Shown in pieces: positions 51,398 through 62,152 of a stretch of 64,000 nucleotides of DNA (its first letter is position 1; the number at the start of each line of letters is the position of its first letter). The DNA is taken from positions 1-64,000 of the forward strand of contig JAFYVH010000021.1 of the NCBI GenBank assembly GCA_017549205.1, in the 5' to 3' direction. The stretch comes from Clostridia bacterium. Its GTDB lineage: Bacteria > Bacillota > Clostridia > UBA1381 > UBA9506. The notes beneath the pieces are model-generated. The model was not told the origin of the DNA and did no database searches. It was given only the letters and a program-made list of their open reading frames with translations. Position numbers and translations under genes: made by a program.

Positions 51398-52921
51398 ATG
51401 AAACAACCTTTATTGTTATGTATTTTAGATGGCTACGGCACAAACGCTGCCACAGAGGGAAACGCCATTTATGCGGCTAAAACGCCTTACATGGATAAGC
51501 TGCTCTCTGCGTGCCCCAACACCCTTTTAGATGCCTCCGGCATGGCTGTTGGTCTGCCTGAGGGACAAATGGGTAACTCTGAGGTGGGTCACACCAACAT
51601 TGGCGCCGGTCGTATTGTGTATCAGGAGCTGACACGCATTACCAAGTCAATCAAAGACGGTGACTTTTTTGCAAACGAGGCCTTTATGGACGCCGTGAAA
51701 AACTGCAAAGAGAAAAATTCGGCGCTGCACATTATGGGTCTTTTGTCTGACGGCGGTGTGCACAGCCACAACAGCCATATTTACGGCTTGGTGGAGCTTG
51801 CTAAAAAGCAAGGTCTTTCAAAGGTTTATCTGCATTGCTTCTTAGACGGTCGCGATGTGCCCCCTGCTTCGGGCAAAGATTTTGTGGCAGCCCTAAAGGA
51901 CGAGCTTGGTCACATCGGCTGTGGCAAGATTGCCACTGTAATGGGTCGCTATTATGCCATGGACCGCGACAATCGTTGGGAGCGCGTTGAAAAAGCGTAC
52001 TCTGCCATGGTTTTGGGCGTTGGCGAGCCGACTTGTGACCCGGTGGCTGCTGTTCAGGCTTCTTATGACAATGAAGTGACCGACGAATTTGTTGTTCCCG
52101 TTGTTGTTATGGAAGAAAACGCCCCCGTTGGTGTTATCACCGAGGGCGACAGCGTTATTTTTGCTAACTTCCGTCCTGACCGTGCCAGAGAAATCACCCG
52201 CACCTTAGTTGACCCTGAATTTGACGGCTTTGCCAGAGAATTTCAAAAGCTTCACTATGTGTGCATGACCCAGTATGACAAGAGCATGCCTAATGTGGAT
52301 GTGGCTTTTCGTCCCCAATCTTTAGAAAACACTTTGGGTGACTATCTGTCACAAAAGGGGCTTTCTCAGCTGCGTATTGCTGAAACCGAAAAATATGCCC
52401 ATGTAACCTTCTTCTTTAATGGCGGCGTTGAGGCTGTCTGCGAAGGTGAGGACAGAGCGCTCATTGCTTCTCCAAAAGTTGCAACCTACGACTTAAAGCC
52501 CGAAATGAGCGCCATTGAGGTTACAGAAGAGGCGCTTCGTCGGATTGAATCTGACAAGTATGATGTTATCATTTTAAACTTTGCCAATTGCGACATGGTT
52601 GGTCACACCGGCGTGTTTGATGCGGCTGTGAAAGCGGTTGAAACCGTTGACGCCTGCATGGAGCGTGTGATTGAAGCCGTGCTTTCCCGTGGCGGTATTG
52701 CTCTGGTTACCGCAGACCACGGTAACGCAGACCAGATGGTTGACCCGGACAACGGTGACACCTTCACGGCACACACCACCTTCCCCGTGCCCTTTGTTGT
52801 AGTCGGCAAAGATGTGAGCTTGCGCGCAGGCGGCTGTCTGGCCGATATTTCCCCCACCATGCTCACACTTTTAGGTTTACCCCAGCCCAGTGAAATGACA
52901 GGCAAGAGCCTGATTATTTAA
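51398..52921 (+). CDS. gpmI: Cofactor-independent phosphoglycerate mutase
   Basis: The 507-residue manganese-dependent enzyme interconverts 3- and 2-phosphoglycerate. The alkaline-phosphatase-like core carries LDGYGTN, the phosphoserine in GNSEVGHTNIGAGR (about 61-62), HIMGLLSDGGVHSH, FANCDMVGHTG and TADHGNADQM for metal binding. The Mn form is typical of spore-formers. AGGAGAAAG precedes the ATG. Confidence 0.98.
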   Translation: MKQPLLLCILDGYGTNAATEGNAIYAAKTPYMDKLLSACPNTLLDASGMAVGLPEGQMGNSEVGHTNIGAGRIVYQELTRITKSIKDGDFFANEAFMDAVKNCKEKNSALHIMGLLSDGGVHSHNSHIYGLVELAKKQGLSKVYLHCFLDGRDVPPASGKDFVAALKDELGHIGCGKIATVMGRYYAMDRDNRWERVEKAYSAMVLGVGEPTCDPVAAVQASYDNEVTDEFVVPVVVMEENAPVGVITEGDSVIFANFRPDRAREITRTLVDPEFDGFAREFQKLHYVCMTQYDKSMPNVDVAFRPQSLENTLGDYLSQKGLSQLRIAETEKYAHVTFFFNGGVEAVCEGEDRALIASPKVATYDLKPEMSAIEVTEEALRRIESDKYDVIILNFANCDMVGHTGVFDAAVKAVETVDACMERVIEAVLSRGGIALVTADHGNADQMVDPDNGDTFTAHTTFPVPFVVVGKDVSLRAGGCLADISPTMLTLLGLPQPSEMTGKSLII

Positions 52922-52928
52922 TCAATAA

Positions 52929-54272
<1,344 letters not shown>

Positions 54273-54306
54273 GATTTCTCTGTTTAGATTAAACAAATAG
54301 AGACAC

Positions 54307-54348
54307 AAAGGCGGTATAAAAACAAATTGTTTTTATACCGCCTTTTTT
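54307..54348 (+). terminator. Terminator of the glycolytic operon
   Basis: A perfect long stem (AAAGGCGGTATAAAAACA with its complement ending in ACCGCCTTTT) followed by T-run. Confidence 0.95.
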
Positions 54349-54378
54349 ATCGTTAATATTTAATTTACAAAATAAAAC

Positions 54379-54407
54379 TTGCAATTGTTAAAAAAGTGTT
54401 GTATAAT
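54379..54407 (+). promoter_or_regulatory. Promoter of the M23 endopeptidase gene
   Basis: TTGCAA (54379-54384) and TATAAT (54402-54407), 17 bp apart. It lies inside the longest open frame, which shows that the true start is further down. Confidence 0.8.
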
Positions 54408-54492
54408 AGACCATGGTTTTAACAATTTTGTAATAATTTCGTGTGCGCTTACATATAATAAGCATATACAGTTTATCTTTCGAGGTGATCTC

Positions 54493-56106
54493 GTGAACGA
54501 AAACCAAATCCGTGTGACGGTCCGTCGCTTGGAAAAGGTGCCCACACAGTTTTATGTGCAGGCTCCTCAAATGAAAGCAAAGGCCAGAACAAAGGTGAAG
54601 GTAGAGGTTGCAGATTCTCTGTGGGCTGAACGCAAACGGCTCTCCCGGGCGCTTTCTTTTATGCCCCCCTTGCCTTCCGATTTTTCCGGCACACTTACCG
54701 CCACATGTAAAAAATGGTTTTTAAAAGCAAAATCTGTCGCAGTGGGCGGTGCATCTGCTCTTTTGTGTTTGCTGACAGAGCATGCCAAACGGCTGGCTTT
54801 TTCATTTGGCGTTTCCGGCTCTTTGGCAGCAATTGCCTGCCTTGTGCTGATTAGCACCTGCAGCATTGGCTGTCAGGTCAGCCTTGACGGTCAAGTTCTT
54901 GGAACCATTAAAAATAAAACTGAATATAACCAAATTATTGAGTCTATCAATTATGAAATTGCACAGGTTAGCAACGAGGCTTTTGCGCTGCCTATCGAGC
55001 CTGAGCTTTCTACCCGATTCATCCAAAAAGGTGCATTTTCAAATATAGATGATGTGCGGGAGCGGATTAAAGCCGCCTGCCACGATATGCTGCCTGCCTA
55101 TGGCGTTTATGCTGAAAATCAGCTTTTGTTTGCTCTTCCTAACGAGCAGGCTGCCCTTTTTGTTTTGGAAAGCTACAAAAACAGCTTTTTAAAAGAGGGC
55201 GATGAGGTTTCTGCCGAATATTGTGAGGAAGTAACCGTGGCACATCGCTTTGTGCCTAAAGCTTCATTAAAAACCGCAGATGGTGCTGCGGCACGGCTGG
55301 CTGAAGGCAAGGTTATAACCCATAGCTTGTCGGCAGATGAAAACATCTATTCTGTAGCAGATAAATATGGTATTACCATTGACGATATTTTACAGACAAA
55401 TCCCATTGATGACCTTGAAAACGTCTCTCTTGCAGAGTTAAAAATCCGCACAGGTGAGCCACTTCTCTCTGTTAAAACCGTTGCCTTAAAGCATATTGAA
55501 GAAGAAATTCCTTTTGGGACTATTGAGAAAAAAGACCCCTCAAGCTACGAGGGAAACATTTGGGTTGAGCAAGCCGGCGCACCGGGTGCACGGGCGATTG
55601 ATGCCTATGTCACCTGGGTTAATGGGGTGGAAACAGACCGCTATATTGTTTCGGAACATATTTTATCTGCTGCGGTGGATGAAATTATCTTTTCCGGCAC
55701 AAAAGAGCGCCCCAGTCCCATTGGTACAGGCGTTTTGGCTGTTCCCACCAACGGAAGTCTTTCCTCTCGCTTTGGGTCTCGTTGGGGCAGAAGCCACACA
55801 GGAATTGACTTTGCAGCGTCTGTTGGCACCGACATTTATGCAACGGATAACGGCACGGTTATTTATTCTGAATATAACAATGGAGGATATGGCTATTTAA
55901 TTCAGATTGACCACGGAAACGGCATTGTGACTTATTATGGTCACTGCAGCGAGCTTTTAGTGCCCGAGGGGCAAGTGGTTGCCAAGGGCGATTTAATTGC
56001 AAGGGTTGGCAACACCGGGCGCAGCACCGGTCCGCATCTTCACTTTGAAGTGCGGAAAAATGGTGAGCCCGTTGACCCTTTGCATTATTTAAAAGGGCTT
56101 AATTAA
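54493..56106 (+). CDS. Membrane-anchored LysM/G5/M23 metalloendopeptidase
   Basis: The 537-residue protein starts at GTG 54493, directly after GAGGTGATCTC; earlier starts would lie upstream of the promoter's transcript start. A basic cytosolic N-terminal part of about 80 residues precedes one membrane helix (about 95-125, SLAAIACLVLISTCSIGC). Outside lie a linker, a LysM domain (about 272-312), a G5-like region (about 325-400) and the M23 peptidase with HTGIDFA and HLHFE zinc ligands (about 425-530). Such enzymes cut peptide cross-bridges of peptidoglycan in growth, division or spore engulfment. Confidence 0.9.
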   Translation: MNENQIRVTVRRLEKVPTQFYVQAPQMKAKARTKVKVEVADSLWAERKRLSRALSFMPPLPSDFSGTLTATCKKWFLKAKSVAVGGASALLCLLTEHAKRLAFSFGVSGSLAAIACLVLISTCSIGCQVSLDGQVLGTIKNKTEYNQIIESINYEIAQVSNEAFALPIEPELSTRFIQKGAFSNIDDVRERIKAACHDMLPAYGVYAENQLLFALPNEQAALFVLESYKNSFLKEGDEVSAEYCEEVTVAHRFVPKASLKTADGAAARLAEGKVITHSLSADENIYSVADKYGITIDDILQTNPIDDLENVSLAELKIRTGEPLLSVKTVALKHIEEEIPFGTIEKKDPSSYEGNIWVEQAGAPGARAIDAYVTWVNGVETDRYIVSEHILSAAVDEIIFSGTKERPSPIGTGVLAVPTNGSLSSRFGSRWGRSHTGIDFAASVGTDIYATDNGTVIYSEYNNGGYGYLIQIDHGNGIVTYYGHCSELLVPEGQVVAKGDLIARVGNTGRSTGPHLHFEVRKNGEPVDPLHYLKGLN

Positions 56107-56119
56107 AAAAGTAAATAAA

Positions 56120-56151
56120 AAAGGCTGAACAAATTTTGTTCAGCCTTTTTT
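56120..56151 (+). terminator. Terminator after the M23 gene
   Basis: AAGGCTGAAC pairs with GTTCAGCCTT, followed by TTTT. Confidence 0.92.
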
Positions 56152-56165
56152 CATTGTGAATTATT

Positions 56166-56270
56166 GCGGGGCGCCCCAGACGCCGTCCCCTACAAAAAGA
56201 TATTGAAGATGGTTTCTCTGACTTCCCGTTTTTACATAATTTCGTAGGGGATGGCCTCCCCGACATCCCG
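56166..56270. repeat. Inverted pair of GTAGGGGAyGGC repeats
   Basis: On the minus strand GTAGGGGACGGCGTCTGGGG (56193-56174) and on the plus strand GTAGGGGATGGCCTCCCCGA (56244-56263) are related 26-28 bp units in opposite orientation about 50 bases apart. They resemble a short dispersed repeat family of gut Clostridia (from memory). No open frame lies between them. Confidence 0.6.
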
Positions 56271-56285
56271 ATTTTTCGCAATTTA

Positions 56286-56319
56286 GAAACCCCCACTCAA
56301 AAAGAGCGAGGGCTTTTTC
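56286..56319. terminator. Terminator of serS
   Basis: AAACCCCCACTC pairs imperfectly with GAGCGAGGGCTTT around AAAAA; T-runs appear on both strands. It ends the minus-strand serS transcript. Confidence 0.65.
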
Positions 56320-56329
56320 ATCTTTTTTA

Positions 56330-57598
56330 TTAGCGGATAACATCTGTTCCCATGTAAGGCAGAAGCGCCTCGGGGATGCGGACGCTGCCATCTGCATTCT
56401 GATAGTTTTCCAAAATAGCAGCCACTGTACGACCAACCGCAACACCGGATCCGTTCAAGGTGTGAACAAACTGGGGTTTATCTGCCTGAGATTTTTTATA
56501 TTTAATGCCGGCACGACGCGCCTGGAAATCTTCAAAGTTACTGCAGGAAGATATTTCTACATAGCGTCCATAGCTGGGCATCCAAACCTCAATGTCATAT
56601 TTCATTGCGGCGGTGAAACCCAGGTCGCCAACACAGATTTTAACCACGCGATATGGCAGACCCAAACCCTTTAACACGGCTTCAGCATCTAAAACCAAGG
56701 TTTCAAGCTCTTCATAAGAATGTTCTGGCTCAACAAATTTAACCAACTCAACCTTATTAAACTGATGCTGACGGATAAGACCACGGGTGTCACGACCGGC
56801 AGAGCCTGCTTCAGCACGGAAGCAAGCAGAGTAAGCCACATGACGAATGGGCAGGTCTTCTGCTGATAAAATCTGTTCACGGTATAAGTTAGTGACAGGT
56901 ACTTCGGCTGTGGGGATTAAGAAATAGTCTGTGTCCATTACTTTGAAGGCGTCTTCTTCAAATTTCGGCAGCTGACCTGTGCCCACCATGGAATTTCTGT
57001 GCACCATGTAAGGCGGGAAAATTTCGGTGTAGCCATGCTTGTCGGTGTGCATATTTAAGAAATAGTTAATGACCGCACGCTCTAAACGGGCGCCTAAACC
57101 TTTATAAACAGTGAAACGGGCACCGGTAATTTTGGCTGCGCTGGCAGCATCTAAAATACCCAGCTCCTCACCTAAATCCCAATGAGCCTTTGGTTCAAAA
57201 TCAAACTTTGTAGGCTCGCTAAATTTACGAACTTCAACATTATCCTCATCGGTGTCGCCATCGGGAACAGTTTCATTAGGAATGTTTGGAATGCGCAGCA
57301 TTAAGCTGTTAATAGCTTCATCAAGCTCACGAAGGTTTTGGTCAAGACCCTTAATTTTTTCAGAAAGCTCTTTCATTTCTGCAAAAATCGGTGCTGTGTC
57401 GCCACCCTCTTTTTTTATCTGCGGAATTTGCTTGCTCACGGTGTTTTGCTTGCTTTTTAACTGCTCTACTTCATAGAGCACATCGCGGCGCTTTTTGTCA
57501 AGCTCAAGCAATTCATCAATTTTGTCTTCTTCTTTGCGGCGTGCCAGGGCTGCTTTCACTTTTTCCGGCTCTTGTCTGATTAATTTAATGTCAAGCAT
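56330..57598 (-). CDS. serS: Seryl-tRNA synthetase
   Basis: The 422-residue class II enzyme charges tRNA-Ser. The N-terminal coiled-coil arm (about 1-105) binds the tRNA; motif 2 is [20 protein letters not shown] and motif 3 [20 protein letters not shown]. No T-box leader is present; the gene lies 13 bases after the DUF4446 gene and so belongs to its transcript. Confidence 0.97.
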   Translation of the reverse strand: MLDIKLIRQEPEKVKAALARRKEEDKIDELLELDKKRRDVLYEVEQLKSKQNTVSKQIPQIKKEGGDTAPIFAEMKELSEKIKGLDQNLRELDEAINSLMLRIPNIPNETVPDGDTDEDNVEVRKFSEPTKFDFEPKAHWDLGEELGILDAASAAKITGARFTVYKGLGARLERAVINYFLNMHTDKHGYTEIFPPYMVHRNSMVGTGQLPKFEEDAFKVMDTDYFLIPTAEVPVTNLYREQILSAEDLPIRHVAYSACFRAEAGSAGRDTRGLIRQHQFNKVELVKFVEPEHSYEELETLVLDAEAVLKGLGLPYRVVKICVGDLGFTAAMKYDIEVWMPSYGRYVEISSCSNFEDFQARRAGIKYKKSQADKPQFVHTLNGSGVAVGRTVAAILENYQNADGSVRIPEALLPYMGTDVIR

Positions 57599-57611
57599 CT
57601 TTTTCTCTCCT

Positions 57612-58145
57612 TTATCTCTGTTCCTTAATTAATTCACTGTTTATAATTCTTTCATAGTTTAATTGTGCTGTGCGAATGGCTTCTTCTTCCTCTTCTGACA
57701 GCTCAAATAAAGACTTGCCTTTTTGGATGGGTTTTAAATAAGTTGCCGTTTGTTGTCTGGTGTAAACCCCGTTTAAAACAAAACCCGTATTTTCTTCATC
57801 TAAAATGGCTGTGGCAAAGCTCAAATTGCCATTGTTGCCGCCAAAAGCGTTGTAACGAATGGCACCCACCTTTTTTACACAGCTCTTGCTTTCAATCTCA
57901 AGCTTTTTCAGTCGATTTTCGGCCGCTTTATAATCATCCATAATTTCGGTACATTTTTTATAGTAATTCACAATGGCCTCTGTGATGTCACGACCGGCAC
58001 CGTCTTTCAAAATTCTTTTTGAACGGCGACTCACCCGACATGCCACAACGAGTGCAATAAATGCAAAGAAAAAACCGACAATGCAAAAAATGCAACTATA
58101 AAACAAAATTAATTCCTGGGGAATGACATAACCTAAAATTTCCAT
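57612..58145 (-). CDS. DUF4446 family membrane protein
   Basis: The 177-residue protein has one N-terminal membrane helix (about 12-38), a helical linker, and the DUF4446 domain with [19 protein letters not shown] and [20 protein letters not shown]. The family is found near parB and serS in Firmicutes; its function is unknown. AAAGGGCG precedes the start. Confidence 0.85.
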   Translation of the reverse strand: MEILGYVIPQELILFYSCIFCIVGFFFAFIALVVACRVSRRSKRILKDGAGRDITEAIVNYYKKCTEIMDDYKAAENRLKKLEIESKSCVKKVGAIRYNAFGGNNGNLSFATAILDEENTGFVLNGVYTRQQTATYLKPIQKGKSLFELSEEEEEAIRTAQLNYERIINSELIKEQR

Positions 58146-58274
58146 TTTTTCGCCCTTTCTTTTCTTTAGCCGACAATTTGTCTTCGCTTTATGTTAACCG
58201 TTTTATTTTGCTTGGATTCTTTTTCTATTTCTTTTTTTCTCATTATTTTGGTCTAATTATATTCGTTTTTTATA

Positions 58275-58298
58275 AAAATGGCTATTATAGCCCATTTT
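58275..58298 (-). terminator. Possible terminator after parB
   Basis: AAAATGGCTA and TAGCCCATTTT can pair with one bulge, followed on the minus strand by a T-run (ATTTTTATAAA). Confidence 0.5.
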
Positions 58299-58318
58299 AG
58301 GCTTCCATTTTTTACCAA

Positions 58319-59182
58319 TTAACTGATTAAATTCATAATTCTCTCAAAATCGTCATTGTTATAATATTCAATTTCAATTTTGCCGCGGTTTTTCTTGTTT
58401 TGAATGGTAACCTTTGTGCCCAATGAATCAGACAGCTTTTTTTCTAAGGTGGATAAATATCGACGCAGTTCTTCATCAATGGGATTTTTCTTTTTTGGTT
58501 TTTTAACCTGCAAAAGATTTTTTATCAGCTCCTCCGTCTGACGAACGGTTAAACCTTCTTTAACAATCCGACGAGCTGCCAAAAGCTGAATTTCTTCTTT
58601 ATCTGTGGCAAGCAGCGCCCGAACATGACCAACAGTTAACTCTTTGCCCAGCACCATTTCTTTAATTTCGTCACACAGAGTGAGCAGTCGAATACTGTTT
58701 GCAACGGCAGAGCGGCTTTTGCCCACTTTTTGCGCCACCTGCTCTTGTGTTAAAGAAAACAGGTCCATCAGCTCACGATAGCCCCTTGCCTCTTCAAAGG
58801 GGTTTAAGTCTTCTCTCTGCAGGTTTTCTACTAAAGCTATTTCCATTGTTTCCTGGTCGTCAAATTCGCGAATGGAAACCGGAACTTTTGAAAGTCCTGC
58901 CAGCTTTGCAGCACGCCAACGGCGTTCACCGGCAATAATTTTATAAAAACCATTATCCAGCTTTTTAACAACAATCGGCTGCAAAATGCCGTATTTTTTG
59001 ATGGAGTACGCCAAATTCTGCAATTTTTCTGCATCAAATTCTGTTCTTGGCTGGTTTTTATTAGGCTCAATTTGTGTTATTTTCAGCTCTGTGCCTTGTT
59101 CTAAGGTGCTGTCTATGGCTTCGTCTGTATTTAATAGAGCTCCAAGACCCTTGCCCAAGCCCTTCTTTTCGTTCTTTTTCAT
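58319..59182 (-). CDS. parB: Chromosome-partitioning protein ParB (Spo0J)
   Basis: The 287-residue CTP-dependent clamp loads at parS sites and slides on DNA to organise the origin. The N-terminal GLGKGLGALL binds ParA; NKNQPRTEFD and GERRWRAAKLAG form the CTP-binding boxes, LVENLQREDLNPFEEA follows, and a helix-turn-helix (LTQEQVAQKVGKSRSAVAN) reads parS. The C-terminal dimer domain ends at about 287. It overlaps parA by 4 bases. Confidence 0.97.
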   Translation of the reverse strand: MKKNEKKGLGKGLGALLNTDEAIDSTLEQGTELKITQIEPNKNQPRTEFDAEKLQNLAYSIKKYGILQPIVVKKLDNGFYKIIAGERRWRAAKLAGLSKVPVSIREFDDQETMEIALVENLQREDLNPFEEARGYRELMDLFSLTQEQVAQKVGKSRSAVANSIRLLTLCDEIKEMVLGKELTVGHVRALLATDKEEIQLLAARRIVKEGLTVRQTEELIKNLLQVKKPKKKNPIDEELRRYLSTLEKKLSDSLGTKVTIQNKKNRGKIEIEYYNNDDFERIMNLIS

Positions 59183-59964
59183 TCAGCACTCGACTCCTTT
59201 GCCTGATTGTTTTTAAGTACTTCTTTTGCCAGTTTTAAATAGCTGCGGGCACCCTTTGAATATTTATCATAAGAAATAATGGGTTCACCATAGCCTGGCG
59301 CCTCTGAAAGCCTTACATTACGGGGAATGACAGTTTTAAACACACTTTCAGGGAAATATTTTTTTACCTCATCCATCACTTGTGTTGATAAATTGGTTCT
59401 GGAATCAAACATTGTCAGCAAAACGCCCTCAAAAACCAGCTTGGGATTTAACTCTTTTCGCAGATTTTTTACTGTTTTGGTAAGCATACTGAGTCCTTCA
59501 AGTGCATAATATTCGCATTGGATGGGCACAAGCAAGCTGTCTGCCGCCGCAAATGCATTCAAGGTGAGCAGCCCTAAAGATGGCGGACAATCAATAATAA
59601 TATAATCATAGTCCTTTAAAACCGGCTTTAATGCTTCTTTTAACAGATTGTTTCTGTTTTTCATTGAAACCAGTTCAACTTCAGCACCGGCTAAATCAAT
59701 ATTAGAAGGACAAGCAAAAAGATTTTTTATCTTTGTTTCAACTATGGTTTCTTTTATGGCTGTTTCGTTAATCAAAACATCATAAACTGATTGTTCTACC
59801 GCCTCTTTATCAATACCAACACCACTTGAAGCGTTGCCTTGCGGGTCAAAATCAATCAATAAAACCTTTTTCTTTAAGGTTGCAATGCAAGCAGCCAAAT
59901 TAACAGCCGTCGTGGTTTTACCCACGCCACCTTTTTGGTTTGCCACAACAATCACTTTTGCCAT
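59179..59964 (-). CDS. parA: Chromosome-partitioning ATPase ParA (Soj)
   Basis: The 261-residue ATPase has the deviant Walker A KGGVGKTTTAVNLA, LLIDFDPQGNAS, and IIDCPPSLGLLTLNA. It works with ParB in origin segregation and, as Soj, in control of DnaA. I chose MAKVIVVANQKGG at 59964 over the longer frame because AAAGGG lies 11 bases upstream and this is the family N-terminus. Confidence 0.96.
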   Translation of the reverse strand: MAKVIVVANQKGGVGKTTTAVNLAACIATLKKKVLLIDFDPQGNASSGVGIDKEAVEQSVYDVLINETAIKETIVETKIKNLFACPSNIDLAGAEVELVSMKNRNNLLKEALKPVLKDYDYIIIDCPPSLGLLTLNAFAAADSLLVPIQCEYYALEGLSMLTKTVKNLRKELNPKLVFEGVLLTMFDSRTNLSTQVMDEVKKYFPESVFKTVIPRNVRLSEAPGYGEPIISYDKYSKGARSYLKLAKEVLKNNQAKESSAE

Positions 59965-60054
59965 CTTTTTCTCATCCCTTTCTCCTTGTAGTCTTTTCAT
60001 TCTACCTCTTTTATTTTACCACATTTGTTCGTATTTTTCAAGTGTATAATGTAT

Positions 60055-60070
60055 TGTTTCACATGAAACA
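60055..60070. other. parS-like site 1
   Basis: TGTTTCACATGAAACA differs at one base from the Bacillus parS consensus (TGTTNCACGTGAAACA) and lies just upstream of parA. Confidence 0.8.
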
Positions 60071-60110
60071 TTCTTATTTTTTTACTATTTTTTATTGATT
60101 ATTTTTATAG

Positions 60111-60126
60111 TGTTTCACATGAAACA
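60111..60126. other. parS-like site 2
   Basis: An identical TGTTTCACATGAAACA 56 bases (start to start) from site 1. Two exact copies in one short gap support a binding site rather than chance. Confidence 0.8.
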
Positions 60127-60137
60127 TTTACCTTAAT

Positions 60138-60174
60138 AAAAAAGCCATATCACACATTTTGTGTAATATGGCTT
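60138..60174 (-). terminator. Terminator of greA
   Basis: AAGCCATAT-ACAC and GTGT-ATATGGCTT pair around ATTTT, with a T-run on the minus strand. Confidence 0.85.
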
Positions 60175-60184
60175 ACTATCATTT

Positions 60185-60661
60185 TTATTTACTGATCTCT
60201 AAAATCTTTAACTCAAATTCACCGTTTGGTGCTTCTACAGTTACTACATCGCCAACCTTTGCACCTAACAGGGCACGACCCACCGGCGACTCATCAGAAA
60301 TTTTATTATTCATAGGGTCAGCCTCTTCAGAACCTACAATACTGTAAATCTCTTCTTCTTCCATTTCAATATCAAGAACTTTAACTTTAATACCAAAAGA
60401 CACAGCATCGGTCGAAACTTCTTCTTCGTCAATAATTTTAGCGTTTTTCAACATTTTTTCAAGCTTTAAGATTTTCAGTTCAACTTCTGCCTGTTCATTT
60501 TTTGCTTCGTCATATTCTGCATTTTCGGATAAGTCACCAAAACCAAGAGCAACTTTAATTTTTTCAGAAATTTCTTTCCGCTTTTCTGTTTTTAAATATT
60601 CAAGCTCTCTTTCTCTTTCTTTTAAGCCCTCATATGTTAAGTAAATTGTCTTTTCAGACAT
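60185..60661 (-). CDS. greA: Transcription elongation factor GreA
   Basis: The 158-residue factor rescues backtracked RNA polymerase by stimulating transcript cleavage. The N-terminal coiled coil carries the acidic tip ([19 protein letters not shown]), and the C-terminal FKBP-like domain ends in [21 protein letters not shown]. The ATG at 60661 ([12 protein letters not shown]) gives exactly the family length; AAAGGG lies 8 bases before it. An upstream extension is not supported. Confidence 0.96.
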   Translation of the reverse strand: MSEKTIYLTYEGLKERERELEYLKTEKRKEISEKIKVALGFGDLSENAEYDEAKNEQAEVELKILKLEKMLKNAKIIDEEEVSTDAVSFGIKVKVLDIEMEEEEIYSIVGSEEADPMNNKISDESPVGRALLGAKVGDVVTVEAPNGEFELKILEISK

Positions 60662-60725
60662 TTCCTCATCCCTTTCACCTTTACTCACCTTTAATTCAGT
60701 ATTATAAACAAAATAATTACATTTG

Positions 60726-61532
60726 TCAATCATTATTTACAATTTTACTCACTTTTATCATATAATCTTTACAAAATCTCTTTATATTTTCCTCATTAAT
60801 ATTGTTATATTGCTGAAAAATTAAGAATTCTAAGGACATTTGATTTAAATCTAAATATTTTGTTATATTTTTAAATTTCTTCTTTGAGCCAAAAATAATT
60901 TTACTTGAGCGATTGATATCTGAAGAAATGTTTAAAACCTTTTTTTCTTCAACCATTGAATCAAGTTGTATTAAAATCTCATTTTCTTCTTGCGATTTTT
61001 TTTGTTCAACCGGAATGAACAAGCCATATTCTTCTAAAAAAAACTTCGTAATTTCGCTAAACTTTGCTTCGTTTTCTGATTTGATTATTATTTTTTTTAC
61101 ATATTTATAAATTTTCAAAATATATTGTCTTGCTTTTTCTGGGCTGTCTGTTTCAATAATCAGAGTGGAGATTCCAAGGTTAATGCCTTTGCTACCCGCA
61201 TATTTTCTCAGTATATCATATAATTTATACTTAACAAATTCTGTACCGGTAAATGTTTCAAAAGTAGTTTCCATTTTTTTCCTTATTAAATTGTTTTTAT
61301 ATGCTTTGTTTGATAAAATTATATGTGTGATGCCTTCTTTAATTAAAAAGGAAGAAAATTTTTCAATGGCTTTTTCCCTTGGATTTTTTTCTGTTACAGG
61401 AACCAGGTAAACCGGAATTTTTATTTTTTCTTCTTTTATTTCTTTCTTGGTGTGTAGTAATGCTTTTTTTATGCCAAAAGTCTGATTAAAATGAGAAAAA
61501 ACAGGCTCAAAGTGAATCATTGCTGCCTTCAT
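60726..61532 (-). CDS. Uncharacterised protein of the origin region
   Basis: The 268-residue protein is lysine- and isoleucine-rich, without signal peptide or membrane helix. I recognise no family. An alternation of beta strands and helices ([65 protein letters not shown]) suggests one or two Rossmann-like alpha/beta domains. It lies between the RNase M5-like gene and greA. Its ribosome binding site is buried in a perfect hairpin (61539-61578), so its translation is probably controlled. Confidence 0.7.
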   Translation of the reverse strand: MKAAMIHFEPVFSHFNQTFGIKKALLHTKKEIKEEKIKIPVYLVPVTEKNPREKAIEKFSSFLIKEGITHIILSNKAYKNNLIRKKMETTFETFTGTEFVKYKLYDILRKYAGSKGINLGISTLIIETDSPEKARQYILKIYKYVKKIIIKSENEAKFSEITKFFLEEYGLFIPVEQKKSQEENEILIQLDSMVEEKKVLNISSDINRSSKIIFGSKKKFKNITKYLDLNQMSLEFLIFQQYNNINEENIKRFCKDYMIKVSKIVNND

Positions 61533-61538
61533 AAAAAA

Positions 61539-61578
61539 TCCTCCATATATTGTTTAAATTAATACAATATATGGAGGA
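61539..61578 (-). promoter_or_regulatory. 15-bp perfect hairpin burying the ribosome binding site of the unknown gene
   Basis: TCCTCCATATATTGT (61539-61553) and its exact complement (61564-61578) flank a 10-base loop. In the minus-strand mRNA the 3' arm ends ATGGAGGA, which is the ribosome binding site, followed by TTTTTTATG. The structure could block translation, or end transcription as a terminator whose T-run leads into the start codon. Confidence 0.8.
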
Positions 61579-61582
61579 AGGT

Positions 61583-62152
61583 TTAAAATAATTCAAAAAA
61601 TTCTTTTTTAGTGTAAAGAGCATTTATAACATCCAAAAGCATGTTAGCAGAAATACGAGGTGGTAAATTTAATTTTTTTGCCAACTTTTCTCTTTTTTCT
61701 CTACTGTCTTTTTTTCCTGAAAGACCAAGAGTGAAAAAGTCTACCTTTGTTATTTTTTCTTCTTCCTTTTGCTCTTTATGATATCCGGCTATGGCCAGCG
61801 CCTTAATAAGCGCTTCATCCCGCATACCCTCAACACCTAAAAGACCTTCTTTTCCCGGTTTTTCTTTTCTTTTTTCTTTTCCGGAAAGAGAGGGGATAAA
61901 AGCATGCTTTACATTTTTATCTTTTAAACAGCTTTTGATGTAATTTCTGATTTTAAAACCAGCACCGTCAGAATCCGTCAGCACAATAATGCCTGTTTCG
62001 TCAGCTAAGCGACCTAATAATGAAAGCATTTCTTTGTTTTTAAAAATCATAAAACCATCTGTTTGAATGATGTTGGCATCGAAAAGGGAAGAAAGGCGAA
62101 TTTTATCATATTTTCCCTCAACCACAATGGTTTCTTTAATAATCTCTTTCAT
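61583..62152 (-). CDS. RNase M5-like Toprim protein (DUF4093 type)
   Basis: The 189-residue protein has an N-terminal Toprim domain with the catalytic Glu in IVVEGKYDK (about residue 13) and the acidic pair in IVLTDSDGAGFKIRNYI (about 57-62), then the DUF4093-like C-terminus (LGLSGKKDSREKREKLAKKLNLP). Relatives are RNase M5 enzymes that mature 5S rRNA in low-GC Gram-positives. The start codon overlaps the dnaN stop by one base (TAATG). Substrate is inferred from the family. Confidence 0.85.
   Translation of the reverse strand: MKEIIKETIVVEGKYDKIRLSSLFDANIIQTDGFMIFKNKEMLSLLGRLADETGIIVLTDSDGAGFKIRNYIKSCLKDKNVKHAFIPSLSGKEKRKEKPGKEGLLGVEGMRDEALIKALAIAGYHKEQKEEEKITKVDFFTLGLSGKKDSREKREKLAKKLNLPPRISANMLLDVINALYTKKEFFELF

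Noticed and set aside
54379-54492. N-terminal extension of the M23 endopeptidase from 54379
   Set aside because: This stretch contains the -35 and -10 boxes; the GTG at 54493 has a perfect GAGGTGATC site directly before it.
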